Source of the DNA: Bradyrhizobium mercantei
GTDB taxonomy: Bacteria; Pseudomonadota; Alphaproteobacteria; Rhizobiales; Xanthobacteraceae
Length of the DNA: 64,000 nucleotides
Assembly: GCF_001982635.1 (NCBI RefSeq)
Contig: NZ_MKFI01000005.1
Span: 819,049 to 883,048, forward strand
Direction of reading: 5' to 3'
In this document: positions 10,214 to 18,584 of the stretch, one piece after another
How the letters are laid out: the number at the start of each line of letters is the position of its first letter
How positions within the stretch are numbered: the stretch's first letter is position 1
The notes under the pieces: model-generated
Databases searched by the model: none
What the model was told of the DNA's origin: nothing
Seen by the model: the letters and a program-made list of their open reading frames with translations, nothing else
Made by a program: the position numbers and the translations under genes

Positions 10214-10570
10214 CGATATTCTCTGCCCCGTCATCCTGAGGTGCGAGCGGAGCGAGCCTCGAAGGATGCATCGGCCACCAGCCGGGCCGTGCATCCTTCG
10301 AGGCTCGCAAGAGCTCGCACCTCAGGATGACGGGATCAATCGTCCTTGCCCCGGACTGCGCTTCGCTGCATCAGGGCTCCGATCCTCGCCATCATTCTCC
10401 GCCGTCATTCCCCGCGAAAGCGGGGAATCCAGTACGCCGCGGCCTCTCGATTGAAGACGACTGCCTCTGGAATACTGGATCGCCCGATCGAGTCGGGCGA
10501 TGACACCGTGTGTGTTGCGCCGTCGCTTCGGCGATGACACATTCCGGCAAACAACAAATCGGGAGTGAAC
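10214..10570. other. 357-nt intergenic stretch made mostly of repeats
   Basis: Holds the GTCATCCTGAGG palindrome (10230-10332) and a second mosaic repeat, CGTCATTCCCCGCGAAAGCGGGGAATCC with a partial partner ending CGGGCGATGACAC (10401-10513). Short open frames here are translations of repeat DNA. GGGAG at 10561-10565 is the ribosome-binding site of the next gene. Confidence 0.7.
10230..10332. repeat. Palindromic repeat, GTCATCCTGAGGTGCGAGC family (copy 1)
   Basis: CGTCATCCTGAGGTGCGAGC at the left and GCTCGCACCTCAGGATGACG at the right form a perfect 20-bp inverted repeat, with inner arms CCTCGAAGGATGCA and TGCATCCTTCGAGG. Copy 2 lies at 13231-13370. Confidence 0.85.
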
Positions 10571-11626
10571 ATGAGCGCCGCAACAGATTCAGCGCAGCAA
10601 GAGGCGCAATGGCGGAAGTGGCGCAGCGTCGCCGATCTTTATCACGCCTTCTTCACCGGGCTGATCCTCACCGTCGTCACCCGCCGCGGCACGGCCGATG
10701 CCGCCGAATTCGTCTTCCGCGTGTTTCGCCGCCAGCAGCAGGAGCGCTTTCTGCCCGGCCTGAAGAAGCTCGGCCTCGACGGCCTGCCGCCGGCGGTCGC
10801 GGCCGCGCAGTATCACTATCTCTCCAACTGGATCGGCGGCGTGCATGTCGAATACATCTACGAGACCGACCGTAAGGCGTGGATCCGCTATCCGCCGCCG
10901 CGCTGGATCTGGAAGGGCACCGCGATCTGCGGCGTGCCCGGCGAGGTCTCGCGCGCGATGCTGCGCGGCTGGCACGCCAACAACGGTGTCGCCCTCGGCG
11001 ATCTCAGGCTCGGCTTCGTCTGCACCAAGCAGAGCGTCGACGGCCAGGACGGCCTCGAGGGCTATTACTGCGAATACGATCATCCGCTCGAACTCGACCA
11101 GCGCCTGGTGTTCGCGCGCCATCTCGAAGCGCCTGCGTTTAATCCGAAGACCGCGCCGGCGCTGCCGGTCGACAGCTGGCCGCGACAGCGGCTGGAAAAG
11201 GCCTACCGCAACTACGCGATGGAATATGTGAAGACGGCCGCGCCCGTCATCGTGCAGGTGTTCGGTCCTGAGGATGCGAGCTATCTGCTGCACCTCACCG
11301 GCAAGCTGATTGGTATGCAGTATTTCGACGAGGTCGCGCAGGCGCTCGGCGGCAGCCGTGGCCGTGCGGCGGAATTTGCCGCATTTCTGCGCACGCTGTT
11401 CGAGTCGCAGGATGATGTCGCTGAGATCAGCGGGTCCGAAGGCCAGTTCGAAATACGCCAGCGGGGCTGGAAGCTGATGGCCGACGTCGCCGACTATCAC
11501 CCGGCCTGCGCCAGCGTCCTGACCGGGCTGTTCGAGGGGCTGGCGGCCGGCTGCGGGCGGCATATTCCGGTGCATCTGAAGCCGAACAGCACCGCCGGCG
11601 TGCCGTTCGTGTGGTCGATCGGCTAG
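10571..11626 (+). CDS. Conserved hypothetical protein (351 aa)
   Basis: Not recognised. The ATG at 10571 is preceded by GGGAG at the right spacing; a GTG two codons upstream is less likely. There is no signal peptide or clear membrane segment. Composition is that of a soluble, globular, aromatic-rich protein with PPPRWIWKG near residue 113 and a cysteine-containing YYCEYDHP near residue 158. It may have two alpha/beta halves. It stands alone between dcd and the MATE exporter, with repeats on its 5' side. GC and codon use match the neighbours, so it is probably resident. Confidence 0.7.
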   Translation: MSAATDSAQQEAQWRKWRSVADLYHAFFTGLILTVVTRRGTADAAEFVFRVFRRQQQERFLPGLKKLGLDGLPPAVAAAQYHYLSNWIGGVHVEYIYETDRKAWIRYPPPRWIWKGTAICGVPGEVSRAMLRGWHANNGVALGDLRLGFVCTKQSVDGQDGLEGYYCEYDHPLELDQRLVFARHLEAPAFNPKTAPALPVDSWPRQRLEKAYRNYAMEYVKTAAPVIVQVFGPEDASYLLHLTGKLIGMQYFDEVAQALGGSRGRAAEFAAFLRTLFESQDDVAEISGSEGQFEIRQRGWKLMADVADYHPACASVLTGLFEGLAAGCGRHIPVHLKPNSTAGVPFVWSIG

Positions 11627-11756
11627 ATCAGAGGTTCACTTGGGTTCACCTGCAATCGCGCAGGCCCCCCTTGCGTCCTGCGCACGTGGAATCCGCCATT
11701 GCCATGGTAGGGAAACACCATGGCGCGGCTCCCAGACTGCGCGCGTGGGAGTAGAA

Positions 11757-13199
11757 ATGTCCGATCTCGGCCTCGCCGAAATACCTGTCGACGAACAAGA
11801 ACGGCCGCTGCCGCCGCCGGTGACCAAGCCGGCGCGCAACGCGCTGCTCGACGGGCCGATCCTGCGCACGCTGTTGTGGCTGGCCTGGCCGAACGTCATC
11901 GCGCTCTCCGCCGGCACCTGCGTCGTCATCGCCGAGACCTCCTATATCGGCCGGCTCGGCGTCGAGTCGCTCGCGGCGATGGCGCTGGTGTTTCCCTGCG
12001 TGATCCTGACCATGACGATGTCCGGCGGCGCGATGGGCGGCGGCGTCGCATCCGCGATTGCGCGCGCGCTCGGCGCCGGCGAGATCGAGCGTGCCTCGAC
12101 GCTCGCAATGCATGCGCTGCTGATCGGGTTGACGTTTGGCGTCACCTTCATGCTGGGCATGCTGATCTTCGGTCCGCGCCTGCTCGAACTGCTCGGCGGC
12201 CGCGGTAATGTATTGGCGCAGGCGATCGCCTATACGCAGGTCTTCTTCGGCGGCGCGATCCTGCCCTGGCTGATGAACACCATGGCCGGCATCCTGCGCG
12301 GCACCGGCAACATGAAGCTGCCGTCGACCATGATCCTGTCGTCGGCGGTGTGGCAGATCATTCTCGGCGGCACGCTCGGGCTCGGCCTCGGCCCGGTGCC
12401 GCAATTCGGCATGCGCGGCGTCGCCGCGGGCTCGCTGATCGCCTATTCGATCAGCATCAGCGTGATGGGCTGGTACCTGTTCTCGGGCCGCGCCCGCGTG
12501 AAGCCGAAGCTCAAGGGCCTGCGCGTGCAGTGGGCGATGTTCATCGACATCCTCAAGGTCGGCGCGGTCTCCTGCTTCTCGCCGTTGCAATCGGTTCTGA
12601 CGATCTCGATCTTCACCCACATGCTGGCGCAGTTCGGCACCGCGGTGCTCGCCGGCTACGGCATCGGTGCGCGGCTCGAATTCATGCTGACCTCGGTCGC
12701 CTTCGCGGTCGGTATCGCCTCGGTGCCGATGATCGGCATGGCGGTCGGTGCCGAGCGCGTCGCGCGCGCCCGCCGCATCGCCTGGACCGCGGGCACGGTG
12801 TCGTTCCTCTCGGTCGGCGTGGTCGGCAGCTTCATCGCCGTGTTCCCCGACCTCTGGGTCAATCTGTTCACCGATGATCCGCATGTGCGGGCGACCAGCC
12901 ATCAGTATCTCTCGACCGCCGCGCCGATGTACGCCTTCATTGGCCTCGCGATGTCGATGTATTTCTCCTCGCAGGGCGCTGCGAAGGTGCTGGGTCCGGT
13001 GCTGGCGCAGACCGCGCGGCTGATCTTCATCGGCACCGGCGGCTGGTGGCTGTCGACCCATGAGGCGAGTGCGCAAAACTTCTTCGCACTCGCCGCCGCT
13101 TCGATGGGCGTGCTCGGCGTGCTTTCCTGCCTCAGCGTGATCCTGACGCGCTGGGGCAAGTCAGCGCCGGTCGCGGAAGCGCAGCCGGCGCTGTCGTAG
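11757..13199 (+). CDS. MATE family efflux transporter
   Basis: A 480-aa inner-membrane Na+ or H+ driven multidrug/toxin exporter with about 12 hydrophobic segments in two homologous halves. Family features include GGAMGGGVASAIARALGAG near residues 88-106 and the repeated G-rich pattern MIGMAVGAERVARARRIAW in the second half. The ATG at 11757 is preceded by GTGGGAG; the longer frame from 11640 has no ribosome-binding site. Substrate unknown. A second, only distantly similar MATE protein is at 51830. Confidence 0.87.
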   Translation: MSDLGLAEIPVDEQERPLPPPVTKPARNALLDGPILRTLLWLAWPNVIALSAGTCVVIAETSYIGRLGVESLAAMALVFPCVILTMTMSGGAMGGGVASAIARALGAGEIERASTLAMHALLIGLTFGVTFMLGMLIFGPRLLELLGGRGNVLAQAIAYTQVFFGGAILPWLMNTMAGILRGTGNMKLPSTMILSSAVWQIILGGTLGLGLGPVPQFGMRGVAAGSLIAYSISISVMGWYLFSGRARVKPKLKGLRVQWAMFIDILKVGAVSCFSPLQSVLTISIFTHMLAQFGTAVLAGYGIGARLEFMLTSVAFAVGIASVPMIGMAVGAERVARARRIAWTAGTVSFLSVGVVGSFIAVFPDLWVNLFTDDPHVRATSHQYLSTAAPMYAFIGLAMSMYFSSQGAAKVLGPVLAQTARLIFIGTGGWWLSTHEASAQNFFALAAASMGVLGVLSCLSVILTRWGKSAPVAEAQPALS

Positions 13200-13230
13200 G
13201 CTCTCGCTCGATCATCGTGACTCTCTCACC

Positions 13231-13370
13231 GTCATCCTGAGGTGCGAGCGGAGCGAGCCTCGAAGGATGCACGGCCCCGATGCATCAGCGCATGCGGTCG
13301 CATCACTCGCAGAGAGAGCCGGGCCGTCGCCCTTCGAGGCTCGCTTCGCGAGCACCTCAGGGTGGCGGTC
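13231..13370. repeat. Palindromic repeat, GTCATCCTGAGGTGCGAGC family (copy 2)
   Basis: The left arm GTCATCCTGAGGTGCGAGC is intact. The right arm has decayed to GAGCACCTCAGGGTGGC. It lies between the convergent MATE and SRPBCC genes. Confidence 0.75.
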
Positions 13371-13381
13371 ACACATATGTG

Positions 13382-13798
13382 TCACGCCGCGTTTTTCTCC
13401 TTTGCCGATCGGGCCATCGCCGTCTGCATCGCCGCCGCGCCGAGGTCCATCTGCGCGTCCATGTAGGGTGCGACTTCGTGCGGCAGCACGTCGGCGATCC
13501 ACACCACGCGGCAGCGCGCATCGCCGTCGGCGAACACCTGCACCGAGGCGGAATGCTGCTTCAGCCGCTCGCTGCTGATCGCATAGACCAGCCGTTGCCG
13601 CTTGTCGTCGCAATCGACCAGCGTCTCGCGCGCCACGGTGCCGTTGCCGAAGGTGACGATGCGAACATCGCCCTCCAGCTGTGTGTCGGTGACGAAGCCC
13701 GGCACCAGCCGCGTATGCAGCGCGCCGAAATCACGCAGTGCGTCCCAGACGTGATCAGCCGGCGCGTCGATGGGGATGTCTTTGTGAATGGAGGCCAT
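13382..13798 (-). CDS. SRPBCC (START-like) family protein
   Basis: A 138-aa polyketide-cyclase/dehydrase-like protein: ADHVWDALRDFGALH near residues 14-28 is the typical opening helix, and the C-terminal helix is YMDAQMDLGAAAMQTAM. These proteins form a hydrophobic ligand cavity; ligand unknown. It is the last of four minus-strand genes (ogt, AraC, VOC, SRPBCC), though a palindromic repeat separates it from the VOC gene. Confidence 0.8.
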   Translation of the reverse strand: MASIHKDIPIDAPADHVWDALRDFGALHTRLVPGFVTDTQLEGDVRIVTFGNGTVARETLVDCDDKRQRLVYAISSERLKQHSASVQVFADGDARCRVVWIADVLPHEVAPYMDAQMDLGAAAMQTAMARSAKEKNAA

Positions 13799-13833
13799 GG
13801 GAGTGGGTCCTTGCGTTTCGAGTTTGAGAGACC

Positions 13834-13915
13834 GTCATTGCGAGCGAAGCGAAGCAATCCATGTCGCAGCGGAGTGAAGCGTGGATTGCTTCGTCGCTTC
13901 GCTCCTCGCAATGAC
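13834..13915. repeat. Palindromic repeat, GTCATTGCGAGCG family (copy 2)
   Basis: Arms GTCATTGCGAGCGAAGCGA and TCGCTTCGCTCCTCGCAATGAC flank the inner arms AAGCAATCCA and TGGATTGCTT. It sits between the SRPBCC and VOC genes. Confidence 0.88.
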
Positions 13916-13923
13916 GGCTGAGG

Positions 13924-14283
13924 TTAGGTCGACACCGCCTCGACATTGTTGCCGTCGGGGTCGAGCAGGAACGCCGCGTAGTAGGTCGGGCTGTAATCCT
14001 TGCGGTGGCCCGCCGCGCCGTTGTCCTTGCCGCCGGCCTTCAGGCCTGCGGTGTGGAAGGTCTTGATCGCGTCGTGGCTCGGCGCGCGGAACGCGATGTG
14101 CGCGCCGCCTTGCGCCTTGCCCTTGTGCAGATGCAGCCAGAGCGCGGGCTCGCCCTTCGGGCCGAAGCCGGCGCCGCTGTCGTCGCGCGAGCACAGCACG
14201 AAGCCGAGCGGCGCCAGCACCGCGGTGTAGAAGCGCACGCTGGCGTCGAGGTCGGCGACGCGCAATCCGATGTGGTCGTACAT
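13924..14283 (-). CDS. VOC family protein (glyoxalase/bleomycin-resistance fold)
   Basis: A 119-aa single-module vicinal-oxygen-chelate protein. It starts MYDHIGLRVADLDASVRFY, with the usual first metal-ligand histidine near residue 4. GAHIAFRAPSHDAIKTFH provides the middle histidine, and the C-terminus YYAAFLLDPDGNNVEAV is the family signature with its acidic ligand region. Likely a metal-dependent enzyme or resistance protein; substrate unknown. Confidence 0.85.
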   Translation of the reverse strand: MYDHIGLRVADLDASVRFYTAVLAPLGFVLCSRDDSGAGFGPKGEPALWLHLHKGKAQGGAHIAFRAPSHDAIKTFHTAGLKAGGKDNGAAGHRKDYSPTYYAAFLLDPDGNNVEAVST

Positions 14284-14339
14284 GATGAGGTCTCCAGTCG
14301 CTGGGCGCGTCGACGGACGCGCGGACCGGAGTAACCTAG

Positions 14340-15179
14340 CTATTGCAGCGCAAGGCGTTCTTGGAGAATCTTGCGGTCGCCGCGGGAGGCCTGGCGGAAC
14401 TTGAGCGGCGAGGCGCCGGCGGCGCGGTGGAAGCTGCGCACGAAATTGGAGAGATCGCCGAAGCCGACGTCATAGGCGATGTCGGTGACCGGGCTGTCGT
14501 CGTCGACGAGCCGCCGCGCCGCATGGCGCAGCCGCGAGCGCACGAGATATTGATGCGGGGTCACGCCGAGCACCGCGGAGAACAGCCGCAGGAAATGGAA
14601 CGTGCTGAGCCCGGCCTGCTCCGCGGCATCGTCGAGATCGATCTGCTGGTGCGAATTGGCGTCGATCCACAGCGCCGCCTCGACGGCACGGCGGCGATCG
14701 CGCAGGCCTGCGGTGAGGGGCTTTGCCTTGCGGTCGGACACCAGCTCGACAAGGCGGCTGGTGAGGAGGTGACCGATCTCGTCGAGACCGACGTCGCTGT
14801 TGCCAGCTGCCGCCGTCTGGGCGAGCTCGCCGATCACCATCAATTCCGGCAGTGGCGGCACCGAGCCGACCTGCCAGACATCAGTGCGGTCGCCGATGCT
14901 CTCGACCAGCTCCGGGTCGAGGAAGAACGACAGGCATTCGTCGCCGACCACGTGGTCGTGCGTGCAGGTGTATTCGTCGCCGGGATGGCCGACCAGGATC
15001 GAGCCCGCCACCAGCTCATGGAAGCGGCCGCGGCAATGGCAGCCGAAACTGCCGCTGCGCACATAGGACACGGAGTGGCAGGCGAACTGCTCGACAAATG
15101 GCTTGTCGCCGGGTTCCGCCGCGCAGCGAAACTCGTTCACCGTGATGCGATCGCGCTGCAACAGCGTGGTCCGGGTCAT
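14340..15179 (-). CDS. AraC family transcriptional regulator
   Basis: A 279-aa regulator. The N-terminal half is a cupin-like sensor with a cysteine/histidine cluster, GCHCRGRFH near residue 47 and YTCTHDH near residue 70, that could bind metal or sense redox or alkylation. The C-terminal third has two helix-turn-helix units: IDLDDAAEQAGLSTFHFLRLF and VTDIAYDVGFGDLSNFVRSF. It begins 9 nt after the stop of ogt, so the two are probably co-transcribed. That pairing recalls a split Ada system, which joins an AraC-type domain to a methyltransferase, but the sensor differs from the Ada N-domain. Confidence 0.85.
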   Translation of the reverse strand: MTRTTLLQRDRITVNEFRCAAEPGDKPFVEQFACHSVSYVRSGSFGCHCRGRFHELVAGSILVGHPGDEYTCTHDHVVGDECLSFFLDPELVESIGDRTDVWQVGSVPPLPELMVIGELAQTAAAGNSDVGLDEIGHLLTSRLVELVSDRKAKPLTAGLRDRRRAVEAALWIDANSHQQIDLDDAAEQAGLSTFHFLRLFSAVLGVTPHQYLVRSRLRHAARRLVDDDSPVTDIAYDVGFGDLSNFVRSFHRAAGASPLKFRQASRGDRKILQERLALQ

Positions 15180-15188
15180 ACCCCAGAT

Positions 15189-15767
15189 CTAGGCTTGCGG
15201 CCGGGGCCGTGCAACGGGCAGCAGCACGTCGAACAGGGTCTTGCTGGTGGTCGGCTGGGCGCCTTCGATCGAGAGCAGCCGCCGCTTGGAGACGCTGCCG
15301 CCGTTCGGCGAGATCCGGTCGGCATAGTGGCCCGCCTCGAGCACGCGATGGCAGGGCACGATGACCATGAAGGGATTGCGGCCGAGCGCCTGCGCCACCG
15401 AATAGACCGCGCCGGACGCGCGCAAGGCGCTCGCCACCTCGTCATAGGTCCGGGTTTCGCCGCGGGGAATCGCGCGGACGGTCTGGTAGACGCGCTGGTT
15501 GAACGCCGGGATGCCGGTCATATCGAGCGCAACGGCCGAGAGATCACCATTGCCGCCGTGCAAGATCGCAGCGATACCCTCGATCGCGATCTCGACCTCC
15601 TCGGGAGGCCGCCGCTCGCGTGCATCGGGATAGAGTTGGAACAGTTTTTTGCGGGTCTCGATTTCGCGGAGCTCGGGCAACTGGACACCGGCGACGCCGG
15701 CGTCGCCCCATGCGATGCCGCATCGGCCGATCGCCGTGTCGAAAATGGTGTACCCACGCCCCGCCAT
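15189..15767 (-). CDS. ogt: Methylated-DNA--[protein]-cysteine S-methyltransferase
   Basis: A 192-aa suicide DNA repair protein that takes the methyl group from O6-methylguanine onto its own cysteine. The active-site motif is IVPCHRVL. RAIPRGETRTYDEVA is the DNA-binding wing and VAQALGRNPF holds the arginine finger region. The ATG at 15767 was chosen over that at 15794; neither has a strong ribosome-binding site. It is followed after 9 nt by the AraC regulator. Confidence 0.88.
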   Translation of the reverse strand: MAGRGYTIFDTAIGRCGIAWGDAGVAGVQLPELREIETRKKLFQLYPDARERRPPEEVEIAIEGIAAILHGGNGDLSAVALDMTGIPAFNQRVYQTVRAIPRGETRTYDEVASALRASGAVYSVAQALGRNPFMVIVPCHRVLEAGHYADRISPNGGSVSKRRLLSIEGAQPTTSKTLFDVLLPVARPRPQA

Positions 15768-15937
15768 GACGCCACCAACCCCCACTGCGATCATAACATC
15801 GTCGCGGTCCGGCGCATCCGGAATCTTGACGTTTAGTTAAGCATGTTGCGGCCGGCGCTGTGTGACCTCGACGACGTCCAGTCACGCATCTTCCAGTCAC
15901 GCATCTTAAAGGCTTTGCCCGCTATCTGGTCGCCAGC

Positions 15938-17488
15938 ATGCTGCTGCAAAAGACGATCGGCGGAACGATGACGAGCCCGAGCGCCGAAGCCGCGCCCGGC
16001 AGTGCCGGCATGGCCGGGCGCGTGAGCTGGCTCTCCCATCCGCTGTTCGCGGTGCTGCTGCTGGCGCTGGTGATACGCCTTGCGGCCGCGCTCTGGCCCA
16101 ACGTCATTTATCCCGACGAGACCTTCCAGTATCTCGAGCCGGCGTGGCGGATGCTCGGCCATGACGGCATCCTGACATGGGAATGGCGCGACGGCATTCG
16201 CGGCTGGTTCCTGCCGACATTGATGGCCGGGCCGGTTGCCCTGGGTGATGCGCTTGCGCCTGGAGGCGCGGGTGCCTTCATGGTGCCGCGCCTGATCGTC
16301 GCATGCGCGTCGCTGTCGATCGTGGCGAGCGCCTGGTTCCTCGGCGCGCGGATCTCGCGCACCCATGCCGTCGTCGCGGCCTTTGCCACAGCGACCTGGT
16401 TCGAACTGTTCATGCTCGCGCCGCATACGCTGGGCGAGCCGCTGGCGACGGCGCTGATCGTGCCGGCGGCGCTGCTGGTCACCGACCGTCCATCACAGCT
16501 GCGTCTCGCGATCGGCGGTGCGTTGCTCGCCTTCGCCTTTGTCTGCCGTTTCCAGTTTGCGCCGGCCATTGCGGTGCTCGCGCTTGGGGCATGCTGGGCA
16601 CGCTGGCGAAACCTGATTCCGCTGGTCGCCGGCGGGCTCGCTGCGCTGCTGCTTGCCGCCGCGATCGACCTTGCGCATGGTGCCGTGCCGTTCGCCTGGC
16701 TGATCGCGAACATCAAGGAAAACCTTGTCCACGATCGCGCGATCGAATTCGGCGTGTCGCCGCCGTCGGCCTATCTCATCGATTTCCTGACCGTGTGGTC
16801 GGTGGCGATCGTGCTCCCGCTCGCCGCGATCTGGCGCGGCTCGCGGCACGCCCCGTTGCTGCTGGCCGTGGCGCTGGTCAATCTCGTCTTCCACAGCCTG
16901 ATCGTGCACAAGGAATACCGCTTCGTCTTCCTGTCGGTGGTGCTGTTCACCATCGTCGCGGCGCTGGGATCGGCCGATTGGGTGCAATGGCTGCGCGCCA
17001 AGGGCGCGTGGCGCCGCTGGGCACTGCCCGTCGTGCTCGGCGGTTGGGCGTTGCTGTCCGTGGCGCTGGCCGGCGCCAGCGACGGGATGCGCGAGTACTG
17101 GACGCGGGGTGTCGGCGCTGCGCAACTCGCCACCGAACTGCGCGGCGATCCGCAGATGTGCGGTCTCGCGCTTTACAACGTTCGTTTCCAGCAATTGCCG
17201 GGGCGGGAACGATTGGTTGGCCCGGTGCCGCTCTATTCGCTGCAACCCGCCGATCCGCTCGCCGAGGTGGTCCTGCCGCCGCTGCTGCTGCGGGCGAGCA
17301 AGCCGGCCTTCAATCGCATCCTTGCGCGGCCCGAGGCCGCAGGCGATCTGCCGGCGGATTTTTCACGGCAAAGCTGTGGGCGCGTCGGCTTCAGCGATGC
17401 CTGCATCTATGCGCGCGGCGGCAGCTGCGACGCATCTGCCGCTCAGCCCTTTGTCATCAATGACGTGCTTGTGAGGATGGGCCAGTAG
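15938..17488 (+). CDS. Glycosyltransferase family 22-like mannosyltransferase, membrane protein
   Basis: A 516-aa polytopic membrane protein resembling the Alg9/PIG-B group of dolichol-phosphate-mannose-using enzymes. The luminal-loop motif YPDETFQYLEPAW near residues 56-68 is the family signature acid pair. About 10 hydrophobic segments follow, including a HKEYRF motif near residue 325 that is also conserved in GT22. The donor in bacteria is probably a polyprenyl-phosphate sugar; the acceptor is unknown. An in-frame ATG at 15968 is an alternative start. The gene stands alone upstream of the tRNA. Confidence 0.75.
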   Translation: MLLQKTIGGTMTSPSAEAAPGSAGMAGRVSWLSHPLFAVLLLALVIRLAAALWPNVIYPDETFQYLEPAWRMLGHDGILTWEWRDGIRGWFLPTLMAGPVALGDALAPGGAGAFMVPRLIVACASLSIVASAWFLGARISRTHAVVAAFATATWFELFMLAPHTLGEPLATALIVPAALLVTDRPSQLRLAIGGALLAFAFVCRFQFAPAIAVLALGACWARWRNLIPLVAGGLAALLLAAAIDLAHGAVPFAWLIANIKENLVHDRAIEFGVSPPSAYLIDFLTVWSVAIVLPLAAIWRGSRHAPLLLAVALVNLVFHSLIVHKEYRFVFLSVVLFTIVAALGSADWVQWLRAKGAWRRWALPVVLGGWALLSVALAGASDGMREYWTRGVGAAQLATELRGDPQMCGLALYNVRFQQLPGRERLVGPVPLYSLQPADPLAEVVLPPLLLRASKPAFNRILARPEAAGDLPADFSRQSCGRVGFSDACIYARGGSCDASAAQPFVINDVLVRMGQ

Positions 17489-17598
17489 CGGGTGGTGCCG
17501 CCGCGATCGGCGTCAATGCCCGCTTGATCCGCTGCCGCAGCCCGGGCTATGGTCCGGCAGGTCGCACCCATGCGGTTCGACCTCGAGCAATTGAGATC

Positions 17599-17672
17599 GC
17601 GGGCGTAGTTCAATGGTAGAACGGCAGCTTCCCAAGCTGCATACGAGGGTTCGATTCCCTTCGCCCGCTCCA
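17599..17672 (+). tRNA. tRNA-Gly (anticodon CCC)
   Basis: A 74-nt cloverleaf. Acceptor arms GCGGGCG and CGCCCGC form seven pairs, with discriminator T and an encoded CCA at 17670-17672. The anticodon stem GCAGC/GCTGC holds the loop TTCCCAA, giving anticodon CCC. The T arm is AGGGTTCGATTCCCT. Confidence 0.96.
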
Positions 17673-17716
17673 GCCTTTGGGCGCCGTGTTTGACCGGCAA
17701 TCGCAGGAGACTTGAC

Positions 17717-17983
17717 GTGAAGTTGCTTGGAGCGCTGCTGCTTGCGCTGAGCGCGCTTTGGATGACGAGGCCGGCATCTGCGCAAATGTATGATCCTCGC
17801 TATCCGGTCTGCATGCATGTCTATGGTGTGTTGATCGGTGAGCGCATGGACTGCGTCTTCACGTCGATCGATCAGTGCCAGGCCGGCGCGATGGGCCTTC
17901 CGGCAACCTGTTTGATTAACCCTTACTACGTGCCGAGATCTTACGCGCCGGGATCGGCGCGCCGTTACAGGCCTGAACGGTGA
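17717..17983 (+). CDS. DUF3551 domain-containing secreted protein
   Basis: An 88-aa protein with a Sec signal peptide (LLGALLLALSALWMTRPASAQ, cleavage after about residue 23) and a short mature region with four cysteines. The pattern YPVCMHVYG...MDCVFTSIDQC...ATCLINPYY matches the DUF3551 family, which is greatly expanded in Bradyrhizobium. The GTG at 17717 has AGGAGA six nt upstream. Two disulfides are likely in the periplasm. Function unknown. Confidence 0.82.
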   Translation: MKLLGALLLALSALWMTRPASAQMYDPRYPVCMHVYGVLIGERMDCVFTSIDQCQAGAMGLPATCLINPYYVPRSYAPGSARRYRPER

Positions 17984-18026
17984 CTTTTCCCGCGCGTGCT
18001 TGCGAGCGTCCATTTGAGATCGATGC

Positions 18027-18197
18027 ATGGAATGGTGGATCTACGCACTCCCAGCGATCGTTCTGATCGGAGGCGCATTTGTCGTTCGCGCCCGGCGCGG
18101 CGGGAATTCCACGGAGGATGAGGAGCTGAACCGGCGGATCGATGAGCGCGTCGATCGCCTCGATCTCACGCGCCGCAATCGCGATCGGGATTCCTGA
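18027..18197 (+). CDS. Small single-pass membrane protein (56 aa)
   Basis: A short frame, ATG at 18027 to TGA at 18197, starting MEWWIYALPAIVLIGGAFVV. One transmembrane segment covers about residues 3-20. A highly charged tail rich in Arg, Asp and Glu follows, with a heptad-like spacing suited to a short coiled coil (ELNRRIDERVDRLDL). The ribosome-binding site is weak. Topology and residue bias look like a real small membrane protein, but there is no family evidence. Confidence 0.5.
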   Translation: MEWWIYALPAIVLIGGAFVVRARRGGNSTEDEELNRRIDERVDRLDLTRRNRDRDS

Positions 18198-18584
18198 TCC
18201 AGCAAATCGGCGCACGGGCCTGCCGCCATCATTCCGGGATATTACGGCGATCTGTTCACGCAACGTGCGTGCCTAACGAACCGTACTCGACCTGTTCTTC
18301 TCACAACGCGCAGTTATGTTTCCGTAGTTCTCCGCATTTGAGAACGGAGTTCCGTCGGAACGATCTCGCAGGTTCCGGCATTGGCCAAGTAGAACCGGCC
18401 AGCCTCCGGCAGAGACCGGTCGGTTCAAGCCCGCCGCCGGTCGTCCGCCTCTCAACCAGCCCCCTAGAGGACGGCCGGCGCGGGTCCTGATCCAGGGTCT
18501 GCGCGGCGCCTCCATGTCGGCAGCATGTTCCGATGCTGCGTTCGATTGCCGTCGCCAATGTGTATCGCTGCGTTCGCGACAGAT
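18198..18584. other. 387-nt intergenic stretch, no gene recognised
   Basis: It lies between the small membrane protein and the 3' end of the LLM oxidoreductase. I see no convincing frame, tRNA or family repeat. A short palindrome, GTTCC-GTC-GGAAC, is present near 18350. Confidence 0.5.

Noticed and set aside
10266..10540. Several 60-75 aa frames in the 10.2-10.5 kb intergenic region
   Set aside because: They are translations of palindromic repeat DNA and lack ribosome-binding sites.
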